Source of the DNA: Candidatus Peregrinibacteria bacterium
GTDB lineage: Bacteria; Patescibacteriota; Gracilibacteria; UBA1369; LOWO2-01-FULL-3
NCBI GenBank assembly: GCA_026395515.1
Contig: JAPLYN010000005.1
Coordinates: 361,521 to 425,520, forward strand
Direction of reading: 5' to 3'
DNA length: 64,000 nt
Part shown: one piece after another, positions 1 to 9,252 of the stretch
Layout: the number at the start of each line of letters is the position of its first letter
Numbering within the stretch: position 1 is the first letter of the stretch
Notes under the pieces: model-generated
Told to the model about the DNA's origin: nothing
Seen by the model: the letters and a program-made list of their open reading frames with translations, nothing else
Databases searched by the model: none
Made by a program: the position numbers and the translations under genes

Positions 1-1689
1 AGCTTTTTCCGTACTCATTCCAGCAGGCAAAATCTTTTCATATGGATATATTTTTTTGACAACATCGGTAGCAAACTTACTTCCACGTCCCACTTCTTCC
101 AACAAAGCTTCACGCTGACTCAAAGTCAAATTTGCATCTCCAAAATCCTTCAATAGTGAATAATTTTGATCTAGTGGAGGCTTATTCAAACGCTCTAGTT
201 GAGTATTAATTAATTCCCTACCACTCTTTAAATTTTTATCTTTATGCTGACCACTAAACCAAGCCTTAATTTTATTTTTAGCAAAACCACTCTTAACCAT
301 TGAAAGCCATTTCACCTTTGGAATAGCATCATTTCTCAAAACAATTTCCACCACGTCTCCATTTTGTAATTGATAATCAAGAGGCACAATCACCCCATTA
401 ACCTTTGCCGAAATACAGTGATTTCCCACATCCGTATGTACAGCATAAGCAAAATCCAAAGGGATAGCACCAACAGGAAGATCCTTAACTTCACCTCTAG
501 GAGTAAGTACAAAAATCCTATCCTTGAAAATATCAATTTCAACTTCCTTCATTACATCTGAAGACTCTGAACCAAAAAACTCATGAATTTGCTCGAGACC
601 ACGAATCCAATCCACATGACGATTCAAATCCTCCATTGAAGAAGATCTATTAGTCTTATAGAGCCAATGCGAAGCAATACCATACTCAGCCTCACGATGC
701 ATTTTCTCATCTCTAATTTGTATCTCCACGGGCTTATCAAAACCCTTCGGTCCCATTCCCAAGACCACAGTGTGCAAACTTCTATAACCATTAGGTTTTG
801 GTACGGCTACATAATCCTTAAATCTACTAGAAATAGGTTTCCATTCACTATGAATCAAACCAAGTGCCGCATACAAATGATCATAATTTTCTTTCTCCGG
901 CAAAATAACTCTAATAGCAAAAAAATCGTATAAATCATAAAGATTTACATATCCTTTCTTCGCCAACTTTGTATAAATACTATAAAAATTTTTAATACGT
1001 CCGTGAACCTCAGCCTCTATTCCTCGAGCTCTCAAAAAAGCTACAAGCTGATCCCTTATAACTTCAATAGGCATACCTTTAGTCTCAGTAAACTCCTTAA
1101 TCTGATCAGTAAGTTTCTCCCACTCTTCAGGATTCAAATATCTAAAAGCCAAATCTTCTAATTGGATTTTAATCTTATAAATACCTAAACGTGAAGCAAT
1201 TGGCACATACACATTCATTGTTTCCTTAGCAAAATGGTAACTTTCAGCAGGACTCATGGCTTGAATCAAATTCTGCATCATGCATAAACGATGAGCCAAC
1301 CAAATCAAAATAACCCTCACATCTTTAGCCAAGGTCATAAACATTTTACGCAAAACTTCAACCTGAGTACCCTTATCATTTTCAGAATACTTAAGCCCAT
1401 AAATTTTTCTCAGAGAATTTAAAATTTCCAAGACATTAGGTCCAAAATTAGTAAGCACAGTGTCCTCACTAATCATCGACATCACAAACAAATCATGCAA
1501 AAGAATAGCCACGATTGTATCTTCATCAGGCTTCAAAGGAAGCAAAATTTCCAAGACACATAAATGAAAATTTTGGCTATTATCTAATGAAGCATACTTT
1601 TCAGTAGCAAAATCGAAAGCTTTCAAAATTCTAGCTTTATCAAAAAGCTTCCTGTAACTACTTATTTTTTCCAGTATTTCCGTACTCAT
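1..1689 (-). CDS. rel: Rel/Spo-family (p)ppGpp synthetase, HD hydrolase site degenerate (3' end outside window)
   Basis: Starts at the ATG at 1689 (MSTEILEKIS) and runs off the left edge, about 563 residues visible. Order: degenerate HD domain (about residues 20-190), ppGpp synthetase domain (about 250-400), TGS domain (about 440-510). The synthetase shows GRIKNFYSIY, SRFKDYVAVPKPNGYRSLHT and EIQIRDEKMHREAEYG, so transfer of pyrophosphate from ATP to GDP/GTP is likely. TGS is seen as VLTPRGEVKDLP. In the hydrolase domain the His-Asp pair (H65 D66) is present, but the usual Glu-Asp two residues later is Val-Met, and the ADRLHN signature reads AHRLCM. Hydrolysis is therefore probably lost. RFKD in the synthetase is the version found in bifunctional Rel enzymes, so this looks like a Rel that lost hydrolysis rather than a classical RelA. 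Confidence 0.9.
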   Translation of the reverse strand, partial: MSTEILEKISSYRKLFDKARILKAFDFATEKYASLDNSQNFHLCVLEILLPLKPDEDTIVAILLHDLFVMSMISEDTVLTNFGPNVLEILNSLRKIYGLKYSENDKGTQVEVLRKMFMTLAKDVRVILIWLAHRLCMMQNLIQAMSPAESYHFAKETMNVYVPIASRLGIYKIKIQLEDLAFRYLNPEEWEKLTDQIKEFTETKGMPIEVIRDQLVAFLRARGIEAEVHGRIKNFYSIYTKLAKKGYVNLYDLYDFFAIRVILPEKENYDHLYAALGLIHSEWKPISSRFKDYVAVPKPNGYRSLHTVVLGMGPKGFDKPVEIQIRDEKMHREAEYGIASHWLYKTNRSSSMEDLNRHVDWIRGLEQIHEFFGSESSDVMKEVEIDIFKDRIFVLTPRGEVKDLPVGAIPLDFAYAVHTDVGNHCISAKVNGVIVPLDYQLQNGDVVEIVLRNDAIPKVKWLSMVKSGFAKNKIKAWFSGQHKDKNLKSGRELINTQLERLNKPPLDQNYSLLKDFGDANLTLSQREALLEEVGRGSKFATDVVKKIYPYEKILPAGMSTEKA

Positions 1690-1758
1690 TTTTAGCAAAA
1701 AAAATAACGACTCTTGAGAGTACATTATAAGACAATCTCATCTACCTTGACCAGCATT

Positions 1759-3741
1759 TTAATTTACTGGAATGATGGCGTTAATATCAGATCCTTTGAT
1801 ATCAAAAACCTTAACGCCCTTAATCAAAGCCTCAGTATTAGTAGAAATATCCTTTGCCCTTGGCTTCATAGCAGCCAAAGAGTTAATAAACATATTTTTT
1901 AAAATATTTTCTGCTCCATATTGAGCTTTAGTCCTAGAAGCCTGATTAGAAGTATCCATAAACAACTGTAAATTGTCATAAGAAGTTTGTCCATAATAAT
2001 TTTTTGCCTGAGAAAAGAATGCTGTTTCATAAGTATTAGCCAATTTAGAAGTAGCAGCATATTGAGTATTGTACTCCTGCAAATCTCCTTGTATCGTAGC
2101 CAAAGCCAAGTCCCCTTGATCAATTAAATTGTTCATCTCTTTTAGGTATTTATCTAGAGCTGCACGTCTATCTACAGCTAAATCCAACATGGAATAAAGA
2201 TCTACATTATAAATATTATTCATCTTCTCCAAAATCTGTACATATTCCACGAAACGCTCCTGCTTTAAATTCACAATTTCGCCAAAAATAAGTCCAGCAT
2301 CCACACCACCCATACTTCCAATAGAAGTAATAGGTTCAGCCTGAATTTGACCACCTTGTTTTTGATATTCAAGACCAAAAATATAGGAAGAAATCACATC
2401 ATAAGGTCTCTTATCAGATTTCACTTCATTCTGAGTAACAACGTTACGTTTCACAGCTTCCTTAGGTCCACCACTAGTACCAAAATTAAATCCTCCAAAT
2501 ATAAAGAACAAACCTCCAAGAACAAGAATCACTAAAATTACACTAAAGATAATAATTTTATTTTTAGTTATACCGGCATGTTCCAAAATCGTCCAAAAAC
2601 TTTCCTTAGCTTCAACACCAACATCAACTACTTGCTCAATCTTATCAGGGAAAACTGGGTCAATTTTTCTTTCTTCAACCTCACTAGCTTTAACTTCAAT
2701 TACTTCAGGCTTCGAATCAACTACATCATTTTCATCCTCAGTCACATTGCTATCACTAGAATCATTAAAATTAACTGACTTCGCTTCGTCAGATTCTCCC
2801 ACATCTTCTGGAGATTCAACAACCTCATTAACACCCTGATTAATATGAGGAACACTATGTGTCATCTCAGCCTCTCTTCTATCATCAACCGTAGAAGCAG
2901 GATCAGAAAGATCAAAAGGGTTAATTGGCTGTTCGTCCTTCTTTTCTTTATAAGCCGCAACATGATTATCTTCAAAAGGATTTACAGGTGTAACATTATT
3001 ATTCGAAGGAAAATCAAAAGGATTGATTGGCGCAACTGGAGGATTAGGAGCAATCTCTTCTGGCTCAATTGGAGCTGCTGGAACTTCTGAAATTTCTTGA
3101 ACATTTTCAAAATCTGGAACTTCCGGAATCTCAGGATTATCTGGGATTTCTGGAACTATATTTTCTTCAAGAGGAGGCTCTACCTCTTCAGAAGAAACAA
3201 CTTCTTCTTCCTTCGCAACCTCTTCCTCTTTAGCAATTTCTTCATCGCTAAAAATAGGTTCCTCAGGCTGTTCTTCATTTACATCATCATCAAAAGAAGG
3301 AACATCTCCACTTTCTTGAACAGATTGATCATAATCAAAAGGTGAAGCTACAACCTCTTTCACTTCTTTAATTACAGGTTTAACCTCTAAAGGCTTTTCC
3401 TCTTTCTTTACCTCATTTTGTTGAGGGAATTTTTGATCTAAGTTTTGATTAACAGTTCCTAAATTACTTTTTTTACGACGACGTCTTCTTCTTTTCTTTT
3501 TAAAAACAGCTTCAGCCTGACCTTCTTGGCCAGCCTTAAATCCCTGTTTAAACTCATTAATCTTATCTTTGGCTACTGCACCTTCAATCTTTTGCCAAAT
3601 CTTAGCCTTATCTTGGGCATTTTTATGATGATCAGCTTTGTGTTCGTTTTTCAGATCACGACGCTCATCTTTTTGATCGCCTGAACGATCATCATGACTT
3701 TGGTGTCCTCCTCCCTGATTTTGACCACCTGTTTGCATCAA
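1759..3741 (-). CDS. Acidic, low-complexity single-pass membrane protein of unknown function
   Basis: A 660-residue protein I cannot assign. Residues 1-75 are His/Gln/Asp/Lys-rich and charged, followed by a striking run of Lys/Arg (about residue 82-92, KKKRRRRRRKK). A long Pro/Glu/Val-rich acidic tract (about 110-380) contains repeated NPFD/NPFE motifs. One strong membrane segment lies at about 396-419 (IIIFSVILVILVLGGLFFIF). The C-terminal 240 residues look globular and helical. With no N-terminal signal, the long acidic and basic part is probably cytoplasmic and the C-terminal domain outside. The start could be Met1 or Met2. It is followed by the Rel gene on the same strand. Confidence 0.75.
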   Translation of the reverse strand: MMQTGGQNQGGGHQSHDDRSGDQKDERRDLKNEHKADHHKNAQDKAKIWQKIEGAVAKDKINEFKQGFKAGQEGQAEAVFKKKRRRRRRKKSNLGTVNQNLDQKFPQQNEVKKEEKPLEVKPVIKEVKEVVASPFDYDQSVQESGDVPSFDDDVNEEQPEEPIFSDEEIAKEEEVAKEEEVVSSEEVEPPLEENIVPEIPDNPEIPEVPDFENVQEISEVPAAPIEPEEIAPNPPVAPINPFDFPSNNNVTPVNPFEDNHVAAYKEKKDEQPINPFDLSDPASTVDDRREAEMTHSVPHINQGVNEVVESPEDVGESDEAKSVNFNDSSDSNVTEDENDVVDSKPEVIEVKASEVEERKIDPVFPDKIEQVVDVGVEAKESFWTILEHAGITKNKIIIFSVILVILVLGGLFFIFGGFNFGTSGGPKEAVKRNVVTQNEVKSDKRPYDVISSYIFGLEYQKQGGQIQAEPITSIGSMGGVDAGLIFGEIVNLKQERFVEYVQILEKMNNIYNVDLYSMLDLAVDRRAALDKYLKEMNNLIDQGDLALATIQGDLQEYNTQYAATSKLANTYETAFFSQAKNYYGQTSYDNLQLFMDTSNQASRTKAQYGAENILKNMFINSLAAMKPRAKDISTNTEALIKGVKVFDIKGSDINAIIPVN

Positions 3742-3880
3742 TATTTACATAAATTTATCCTGTAATTATACCACAAATCAGTCTTTAAATAAAGACAACC
3801 ATAAATAATAATCCCCTCTCCAGCTCTAGCTAAAACTCCCCAAATCTGCTATAATAATCAGATTAATTTAAAACTAATAC

Positions 3881-4945
3881 ATGGCAAGCTCAAGCCTAAA
3901 CAATTCATTAAGTGGCGGTCAAATAGCTACTGATGGAAAAAGCATTACAAATTCAGGTGGAACAATAGATTTAAGTAACATCAGTAGTACTGTAGTTAGC
4001 AAATTCATAGATTTTGCTGAAGCTGTAATAGTTTTGGTTGTAATGTTCTTCATAATTCATTGGGTAAAAAAATACATAGCCAAGATTGAAACTCAACACG
4101 ATCAACAAAGAACAGCCCTAAACGTAGTAGAGAAGCTAGTGGTAGGGTTCATTATGGTAATTGGTGTAACAATCGCCTTAAAGATAGTTGGAATAGATAT
4201 AAGCGTACTAGTTGGAGTAGGACTCGTCGGATTAAGCTATGCCCTAAAAGATATCATTCAAAATTACGTTGCTGGTCTTCTAATCTTCATAAAAGCCCCA
4301 TTTAAAATTGGAGATATCGTTAAAATCAAAAACTATGTGGGCCGTGTAGATAAGATGGAATTCCAATCTACAAGCCTCAAAACATTCGATCACCGTGATA
4401 TCACAATCTACAATTCAGATATTATGACCCAGTCTATAGAGAACTATTCTCGTCACAATATGCGTCGTTTAGAAATAGATGTAAGTCTTGGATATGGCAG
4501 TGATGTACAAAAAATAACAAATATTATTAGCGCCATCTTGGCCAACAATACTTCTGTACTAAAGGAACCTAAATCCTCAATTTCCTTCAAGAGTTTTACT
4601 AGCAACAGTATGATAGTAAAAGTAAAATTCTGGGTAAATGTTCCTTCAAATTTCTTAGAAATTCGTTCAGACATTGCTTGGAAGATTAACCAAGCATTCG
4701 ATGAATCTACAATCTTTGGACCATACGAACGTGGATTCCAAACAGCAAATGATTTTACTATTAACACAGAACGTCAAAAAAGAATTAAAGAATTTTATAG
4801 CAATCCCCAATATTCAGGTGCAGCCCCTGCTCCAGCCAGTGCTGCAGTAATACCAGCAGTTCCAGTTCTTGATGCCAATGGACAACCAATCCCAGTGGAA
4901 GTAGTTTCAGACACAGATGAACCTGAAATTTACGATGATTTGTAA
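3881..4945 (+). CDS. mscS: MscS-family small-conductance mechanosensitive channel
   Basis: A 354-residue protein with three predicted membrane segments (about 45-64, 85-104, 107-125). The third is the pore helix and runs into the MscS beta domain: GLSYALKDIIQNYVAG, then FIKAPFKIGDIVKIKNYVGRV, closely matching the family signature around the pore and upper vestibule. The channel opens under membrane tension to release solutes on osmotic downshift. The C-terminal tail from about residue 300 is Ala/Pro-rich and acidic and is not part of the conserved fold. Its stop codon is in the same frame as the next gene's open frame. Confidence 0.93.
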   Translation: MASSSLNNSLSGGQIATDGKSITNSGGTIDLSNISSTVVSKFIDFAEAVIVLVVMFFIIHWVKKYIAKIETQHDQQRTALNVVEKLVVGFIMVIGVTIALKIVGIDISVLVGVGLVGLSYALKDIIQNYVAGLLIFIKAPFKIGDIVKIKNYVGRVDKMEFQSTSLKTFDHRDITIYNSDIMTQSIENYSRHNMRRLEIDVSLGYGSDVQKITNIISAILANNTSVLKEPKSSISFKSFTSNSMIVKVKFWVNVPSNFLEIRSDIAWKINQAFDESTIFGPYERGFQTANDFTINTERQKRIKEFYSNPQYSGAAPAPASAAVIPAVPVLDANGQPIPVEVVSDTDEPEIYDDL

Positions 4946-5152
4946 AAAACTCCAAGTAAGCATAAAATAAAAGGAAATTTAATCAAACATATTCTGCACA
5001 CTCTCAGTAGTATTGATTTTGGTTATCCTGAAGCCTTAAATGACACCTCCTCTCCCCTTGACACTGGGGCTGATTTTGCTAAATCACCTCTAGAGAGACT
5101 AGCTACAAAACATAGTTCACGCCTAGTAAATCAAAGAGGACAAATCAATGGA

Positions 5153-5917
5153 ATGGGAGCAAATTTCAGAGGACTCTCCATGGGAATAATGGGAGACGCC
5201 ATTGCTATACCAGAATTAGCTATCAGTTACCTTCAAAGAAAACTTGGAGATGCCATTGGAAATATGAATTTTGACTTAGCCATGGACCCAACATTTTTTG
5301 GAGAAAAACCAAGAGATCAAAATGGAAAAATATTACTAATTCCGGGTTATGCCGCCTCTCCTAGGCATCTCGACAAACTCGCAGATCATCTCGGAGAGAA
5401 TGTTACAACTAATCCTCATTTTGAAAGAAGAAAAATAACTGAAAGAGTATTAGAAGACGCCAAAATCTTAGCCACTAATATAATTAGAGACAATCTCCAA
5501 GTTAACATTTGCGCTCACAGTAGAGGAGGATTAGTAACTCTATGCGCCATGAAAATGATTCAAGAATTACAAAAAGACGAGCTAATAAGAAAAGTATTTC
5601 TCTTGTCTCCGACTTCTCATGGAATTAGAAAAGAGATAACCCCAATTGCTCAACAGCTAGGCATCGGTGCCATTGAAGATCTTTGTCCAGGAAGCGAAGC
5701 AGTAAATTACTGGCAAGGATTAAACATGAAGAACAGATCAAAAATTCACATTGTAAGCCAAGAAGGCGGAGATGGATTCACCTCCCCCGATCATAGCTTC
5801 GTAGATGGATCAACAATGTTTGTAACACCACACTGTGGGCATCAAAAAAGTATTAGAGATCCATCAACTCCATTCTTTCAGCTTACAGTTGAACTAATAC
5901 ATCATTCTGTAATATGA
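5153..5917 (+). CDS. Lipase-like alpha/beta hydrolase
   Basis: The 254-residue product has an alpha/beta-hydrolase core: strand and oxyanion region KILLIPGYAASPRHLD, nucleophile elbow AHSRGG (GxSxG type, Ser nucleophile) and a late His in HCGHQKSI as candidate general base. It resembles PGAP1/lipase-like esterases; the substrate is unknown. The ATG at 5153 follows AGAGGA at 5135-5140. However, the same frame is open back to the mscS stop codon (4943-4945) and reads protein-like, with another purine-rich AAGGAAA at 4970, so a longer product from a rare start such as ATT or ATC is possible. The 3' end overlaps the convergent Yip1-like gene by 24 bp. Confidence 0.8.
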   Translation: MGANFRGLSMGIMGDAIAIPELAISYLQRKLGDAIGNMNFDLAMDPTFFGEKPRDQNGKILLIPGYAASPRHLDKLADHLGENVTTNPHFERRKITERVLEDAKILATNIIRDNLQVNICAHSRGGLVTLCAMKMIQELQKDELIRKVFLLSPTSHGIRKEITPIAQQLGIGAIEDLCPGSEAVNYWQGLNMKNRSKIHIVSQEGGDGFTSPDHSFVDGSTMFVTPHCGHQKSIRDPSTPFFQLTVELIHHSVI

Positions 5918-6469
5918 ACCAATTAGAATTCTTCCAAGAATAAATTGGAACACCATATAAGAAATTACTCCGATTACTAAAATAATAATGGCATTTTGTT
6001 GTGAAAGCTTTCCCCATTCTAAAAATAAATGGTAAGCAACGGCAAACATCCAAACAACACCCACCATCCAAACTAAATCGAATAATCCAGTAGGCTCAAT
6101 AATTCCTGTCAAAGCCAACAAAAATGGCACCGCACTCAACCACAAGAACACAGAAGCATAAGCCAAAACTTTGAAAAATGCCCAGTGACTATGTTTGCTA
6201 TCAAACATTCTTTCTGCCGCATAACTCATAGCAAAAATTGCTCCTACTATTGCAATTGTTGGAATAACCATAGGCCAGAAAATAAATCTGGAAGCTATAG
6301 AACCAAAACCTGAAGGGAATAACATTGAAGACAAAATAAGATTCAACACTGGTGGCACTGCCAACATTATAAAGCCCCATTTTTTAGCGCTTGGGCGATT
6401 TGCCACAGCAGCCATAGTAGGCTTATCAAATTTTAAAATTTTTATACCGTCTTTGATTTCATTAATCAT
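5894..6469 (-). CDS. Yip1-like multi-pass membrane protein
   Basis: A 191-residue protein with five hydrophobic segments: about 30-50, 63-85, 100-120, 128-150 and 158-180. The short charged N-terminus (IKILKFDKPTMAAVANRP) before the first helix and the overall organisation resemble bacterial Yip1-domain proteins. The biochemical role is unknown. It is followed upstream on the same strand by a small lipoprotein gene with a 25-nt gap, so the two probably form one transcript. Confidence 0.7.
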   Translation of the reverse strand: MINEIKDGIKILKFDKPTMAAVANRPSAKKWGFIMLAVPPVLNLILSSMLFPSGFGSIASRFIFWPMVIPTIAIVGAIFAMSYAAERMFDSKHSHWAFFKVLAYASVFLWLSAVPFLLALTGIIEPTGLFDLVWMVGVVWMFAVAYHLFLEWGKLSQQNAIIILVIGVISYMVFQFILGRILIGSYYRMMY

Positions 6470-6494
6470 AAAAAAATTATTAAATTAAAAATTA

Positions 6495-6968
6495 TTAAAC
6501 TGGGGCAGCTGCGGTGAGCAACTTAACTATATCATTATAGAAAGTCTTCATATCCTGAACAGATGTAGATGCATCATCCAAAGGCACCTCCATAGTTGAA
6601 ATAGTTTTATCTTTACCTTCTACTATAGACTTCAATCTATCAGCAGAAACATCAACTGGAAGCACTTCATTCTTTGCAGATGACTTAGTATAATTTTCTA
6701 CAACTTTAGACATTGACTCAAAACGATCAAAATATTCTCCACCCATCTGTCCACTAGCTGTCACACTTTTTTGTAATTTATCAGTAGAATCTTTTTTATA
6801 ATCTACAGAAAAAGTACGTTTAGCATAATCAGGAGTTAAAACCAAAGAAGTGGTTCCTTTTTGATTTATTATACCAATAGAAAATTTAGCTACGTTTCCA
6901 GATCCAAAACAAGCAGTTAAACCAACCGCCAACAACACAACAGTCAGAAAATATAAAAATTTTTTCAT
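6495..6968 (-). CDS. Small predicted lipoprotein
   Basis: A 157-residue protein with a classical lipoprotein signal: MKKFLYFLTVVLLAVG followed by lipobox LTAC, giving a lipidated Cys at position 20. The mature part is Ser/Lys/Thr-rich and contains no motif I recognise. It is likely anchored on the outer face of the cytoplasmic membrane. It sits just upstream of the Yip1-like gene, which suggests joint expression. Confidence 0.75.
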   Translation of the reverse strand: MKKFLYFLTVVLLAVGLTACFGSGNVAKFSIGIINQKGTTSLVLTPDYAKRTFSVDYKKDSTDKLQKSVTASGQMGGEYFDRFESMSKVVENYTKSSAKNEVLPVDVSADRLKSIVEGKDKTISTMEVPLDDASTSVQDMKTFYNDIVKLLTAAAPV

Positions 6969-7044
6969 AAAATTTGGAATAAGGTTAAATCCAAAAAGGA
7001 TTATACAATAAAATTTCTAAAAAATACAATCCCTAACAGAAGGC

Positions 7045-7074
7045 AAAAAAAATGACCCCATTTGATTGGGGCCA
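7045..7074 (-). terminator. Rho-independent terminator of the bL25 gene
   Basis: On the minus strand an 8-bp stem (TGGCCCCA pairing with TGGGGTCA, one G-U) with a short AT loop is followed by eight T. It lies 17 nt past the bL25 stop codon. Confidence 0.88.
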
Positions 7075-7090
7075 TTCTTCAAAATTATAT

Positions 7091-7750
7091 TTATTTCTTC
7101 TTTGTGTCAGCAGCAGGAGCAGCATCGGCAGCAGGAGCAGTAACTGCAGTAGCAGGTACATCAGCAGCGGCAACAACTGGAGCATCAACAACTTCTTCCT
7201 TAGGCAACACAGCAGTTACTACCACTTCTTCTGGTGGATTCATAACAGTAACAGTAGTTGGAAGATTCAAATCTTTCACACGTACGAAGCTATGTAGATC
7301 AACGATAGGTTCAACGCTAACTTCAATAGATTGAATAAGATCTTTTGGTAAACACTTAACTGTAATTTCATCTAAGTTGTAAGTCAAAATACCTCCAAAG
7401 TCTTTTACGGCTTTAGCAGTACCAACAAACTTCAATGGAATCTTAGCAGTAATAACCTGATCCATTCTTACATTAATAAAATCCACGTGGATAATTTTGT
7501 CAGAGATAGGATCACGTTGAATATCATGAACCAATACATTGTGCTTAGCCTTACCATCAACACTTAATTCAATAACTGTATTCTTACCAGCAGTTCTGTA
7601 AAGACGACGGAAAGGGCCATAAGCCAACTGTAAAGAAACGTTCTTAACACCTTTTCCATAGAATTCTGCAGGTAGTAAGTTTTGTACAAGTAAATCCTTA
7701 CCTTTTACCTTCAAATCCCTAGTTTGTACTTCAATAGTCTGTATGTCCAT
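7091..7750 (-). CDS. rplY: 50S ribosomal protein bL25, CTC/TL5 long form
   Basis: A 219-residue long-form bL25. The N-terminal 5S rRNA-binding domain covers about residues 5-95 (FYGKGVKNVSLQL, LVHDIQRDPISDKIIHVDF). The TL5 C-terminal domain follows at about 100-185 (IPLKFVGTAKAVKDFGGIL, PKDLIQSIEVSV). The last 35 residues are an Ala/Pro/Asp linker-like tail ending in KKK. It binds 5S rRNA in the large subunit. It has its own strong terminator and stands divergent to ybaB with about 170 bp between. Confidence 0.95.
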   Translation of the reverse strand: MDIQTIEVQTRDLKVKGKDLLVQNLLPAEFYGKGVKNVSLQLAYGPFRRLYRTAGKNTVIELSVDGKAKHNVLVHDIQRDPISDKIIHVDFINVRMDQVITAKIPLKFVGTAKAVKDFGGILTYNLDEITVKCLPKDLIQSIEVSVEPIVDLHSFVRVKDLNLPTTVTVMNPPEEVVVTAVLPKEEVVDAPVVAAADVPATAVTAPAADAAPAADTKKK

Positions 7751-7918
7751 ATATGTGCTTCAAGATTAAATTGCCCGCCCAGTGTAGCCGAAAGACTGCA
7801 TCGACGCAATAGAAATTTGACTTCTGCCTCACACCCCCATTTACCCACGCCCCGGCTTTGCACTGTACATCCCCTTTTTAACCTGCTAAACTCGCCTAAA
7901 GAAATTAAAAAAACTAAT

Positions 7919-8209
7919 ATGTTTGATAAAGCAAAAAACCTCTACAAATTACAGAAACAAGCTCGCGAAATTAAGGAAAAATTGAAAAATACTCATATTG
8001 AAGCTGAAAACGAAGGAGTTTCAGTAATAATCAATGGTGAACAGGAAGTAATTGAAGTACATATATCAGACGAGTCTCTTCAAGATAAAAAGAAATTAGA
8101 AAGCAATCTAGTAAACTGCATGAATAAAGCAGTGAAAAAATCTCAACAAATTGGCGCTGATCTCATGAAAGACATCATGGGAGACATGAATATGCCAGGA
8201 TTGAACTAA
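7919..8209 (+). CDS. ybaB: YbaB/EbfC family nucleoid-associated protein
   Basis: A 96-residue protein starting at ATG 7919 (MFDKAKNLYKLQKQAREI). The open frame extends further upstream, but that part is not protein-like. The family pattern is clear: coiled N-terminal helix, central beta hairpin with VSVIINGEQEVIEVHIS, then a helix with LVNCMNKAVKKSQQ and a Met/Gly tail. It forms dimers that bind DNA, and is often encoded near recR and dnaX, which are not seen here. Only four nucleotides separate it from mltG, so the two are co-transcribed. Confidence 0.92.
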   Translation: MFDKAKNLYKLQKQAREIKEKLKNTHIEAENEGVSVIINGEQEVIEVHISDESLQDKKKLESNLVNCMNKAVKKSQQIGADLMKDIMGDMNMPGLN

Positions 8210-8213
8210 AACT

Positions 8214-9251
8214 ATGGTTTTTTACAGCTACAATAAAAACAGAAGATTTTATCGATTTTTGGGAATTCCAGTAATCGTAGCCTTTGTATTATTAGTCTTA
8301 TATATTAGATATCATAGCTTCGTATACGACCCCGTAGATCCAAGCGACAACACCGGCATCTCCTTTCAAGTAAAGAAAGGTCAGAGCGTAAAAGATATTG
8401 CCGGCAGCTTAGAGCAGAAAGGATTAATAAAGAGTCCCCTTTCCTTATATATACACGCAAAACTTAATCATCTAGGTGAAAACATCATTGCCGGACGCTT
8501 TGTCTTAACAAAAGCAATGAATGGACCAAAAATTTTAGAAGCACTAAGCGATGCCTCAAAAGCCCAATTCGTCATCACGGTACAAGAAGGCCTTACTATT
8601 AAAGATATAGATGCCAAATTAGTAGACATGGATCTCATTAAAGCAGGAAATTTTATTCAAGCCGTGAAAAGCTTTGATAATTGGCAAGGATATTTATTCT
8701 TAGACAAAGCAACTCTTTCAAAACTAGATCTCCCATTGGAAGGATACCTCTACCCAGATACTTATTTCCTAAATCCTGATGGATTCAGACCAAACGATTT
8801 AATTTCAATGATGTTAAATAATTTCGAAAAGAAATTTTCAAAACTACAGGAAAACATCAAAAAACACAGCATTCACCAGATCATAACTATGGCTTCCATC
8901 ATTGAAAGCGAAGTCAAAAGCAGTAAAGATCGCAAAAATGTATCTGGAATTTTCTGGAAGAGATTAGATGCTCATTGGCCACTTGGAGCTGACGCCACTC
9001 TATTATATGTAACTAAAGATCGCACAATTACTGGCAAAGATTTGGCCATTAATTCTCCATACAACACTCGCAAAAACCAAGGCCTTCCTCCGGGACCAAT
9101 TTGCAGCCCAAGTATCGATAGTATCGAAGCGGCAATGTATCCAACAACAACAGCTTACTGGTTCTACCTCACCACCCTCGATACCGGTAAAGTAATCTAC
9201 GCAAAAACTAATGAGGAACAAAACCTCAATAGAGCAAAATATTTAAAATAG
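8214..9251 (+). CDS. mltG: Endolytic murein transglycosylase MltG
   Basis: A 345-residue YceG/MltG protein. A short cytoplasmic stretch is followed by a membrane anchor (about 17-32). A LysM-like region spans about 50-115 (ISFQVKKGQSVKDIAGSLEQ), then the catalytic domain. The catalytic Glu is E231 in MASIIESEV, and the conserved LPLEGYLYPDTYFL and LPPGPICSPSIDSIEAA blocks are present. It cleaves nascent glycan strands and so sets peptidoglycan chain length. It is convergent with the FecR-domain gene, with one base between stop codons. Confidence 0.95.
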   Translation: MVFYSYNKNRRFYRFLGIPVIVAFVLLVLYIRYHSFVYDPVDPSDNTGISFQVKKGQSVKDIAGSLEQKGLIKSPLSLYIHAKLNHLGENIIAGRFVLTKAMNGPKILEALSDASKAQFVITVQEGLTIKDIDAKLVDMDLIKAGNFIQAVKSFDNWQGYLFLDKATLSKLDLPLEGYLYPDTYFLNPDGFRPNDLISMMLNNFEKKFSKLQENIKKHSIHQIITMASIIESEVKSSKDRKNVSGIFWKRLDAHWPLGADATLLYVTKDRTITGKDLAINSPYNTRKNQGLPPGPICSPSIDSIEAAMYPTTTAYWFYLTTLDTGKVIYAKTNEEQNLNRAKYLK

Positions 9252-9252
9252 T

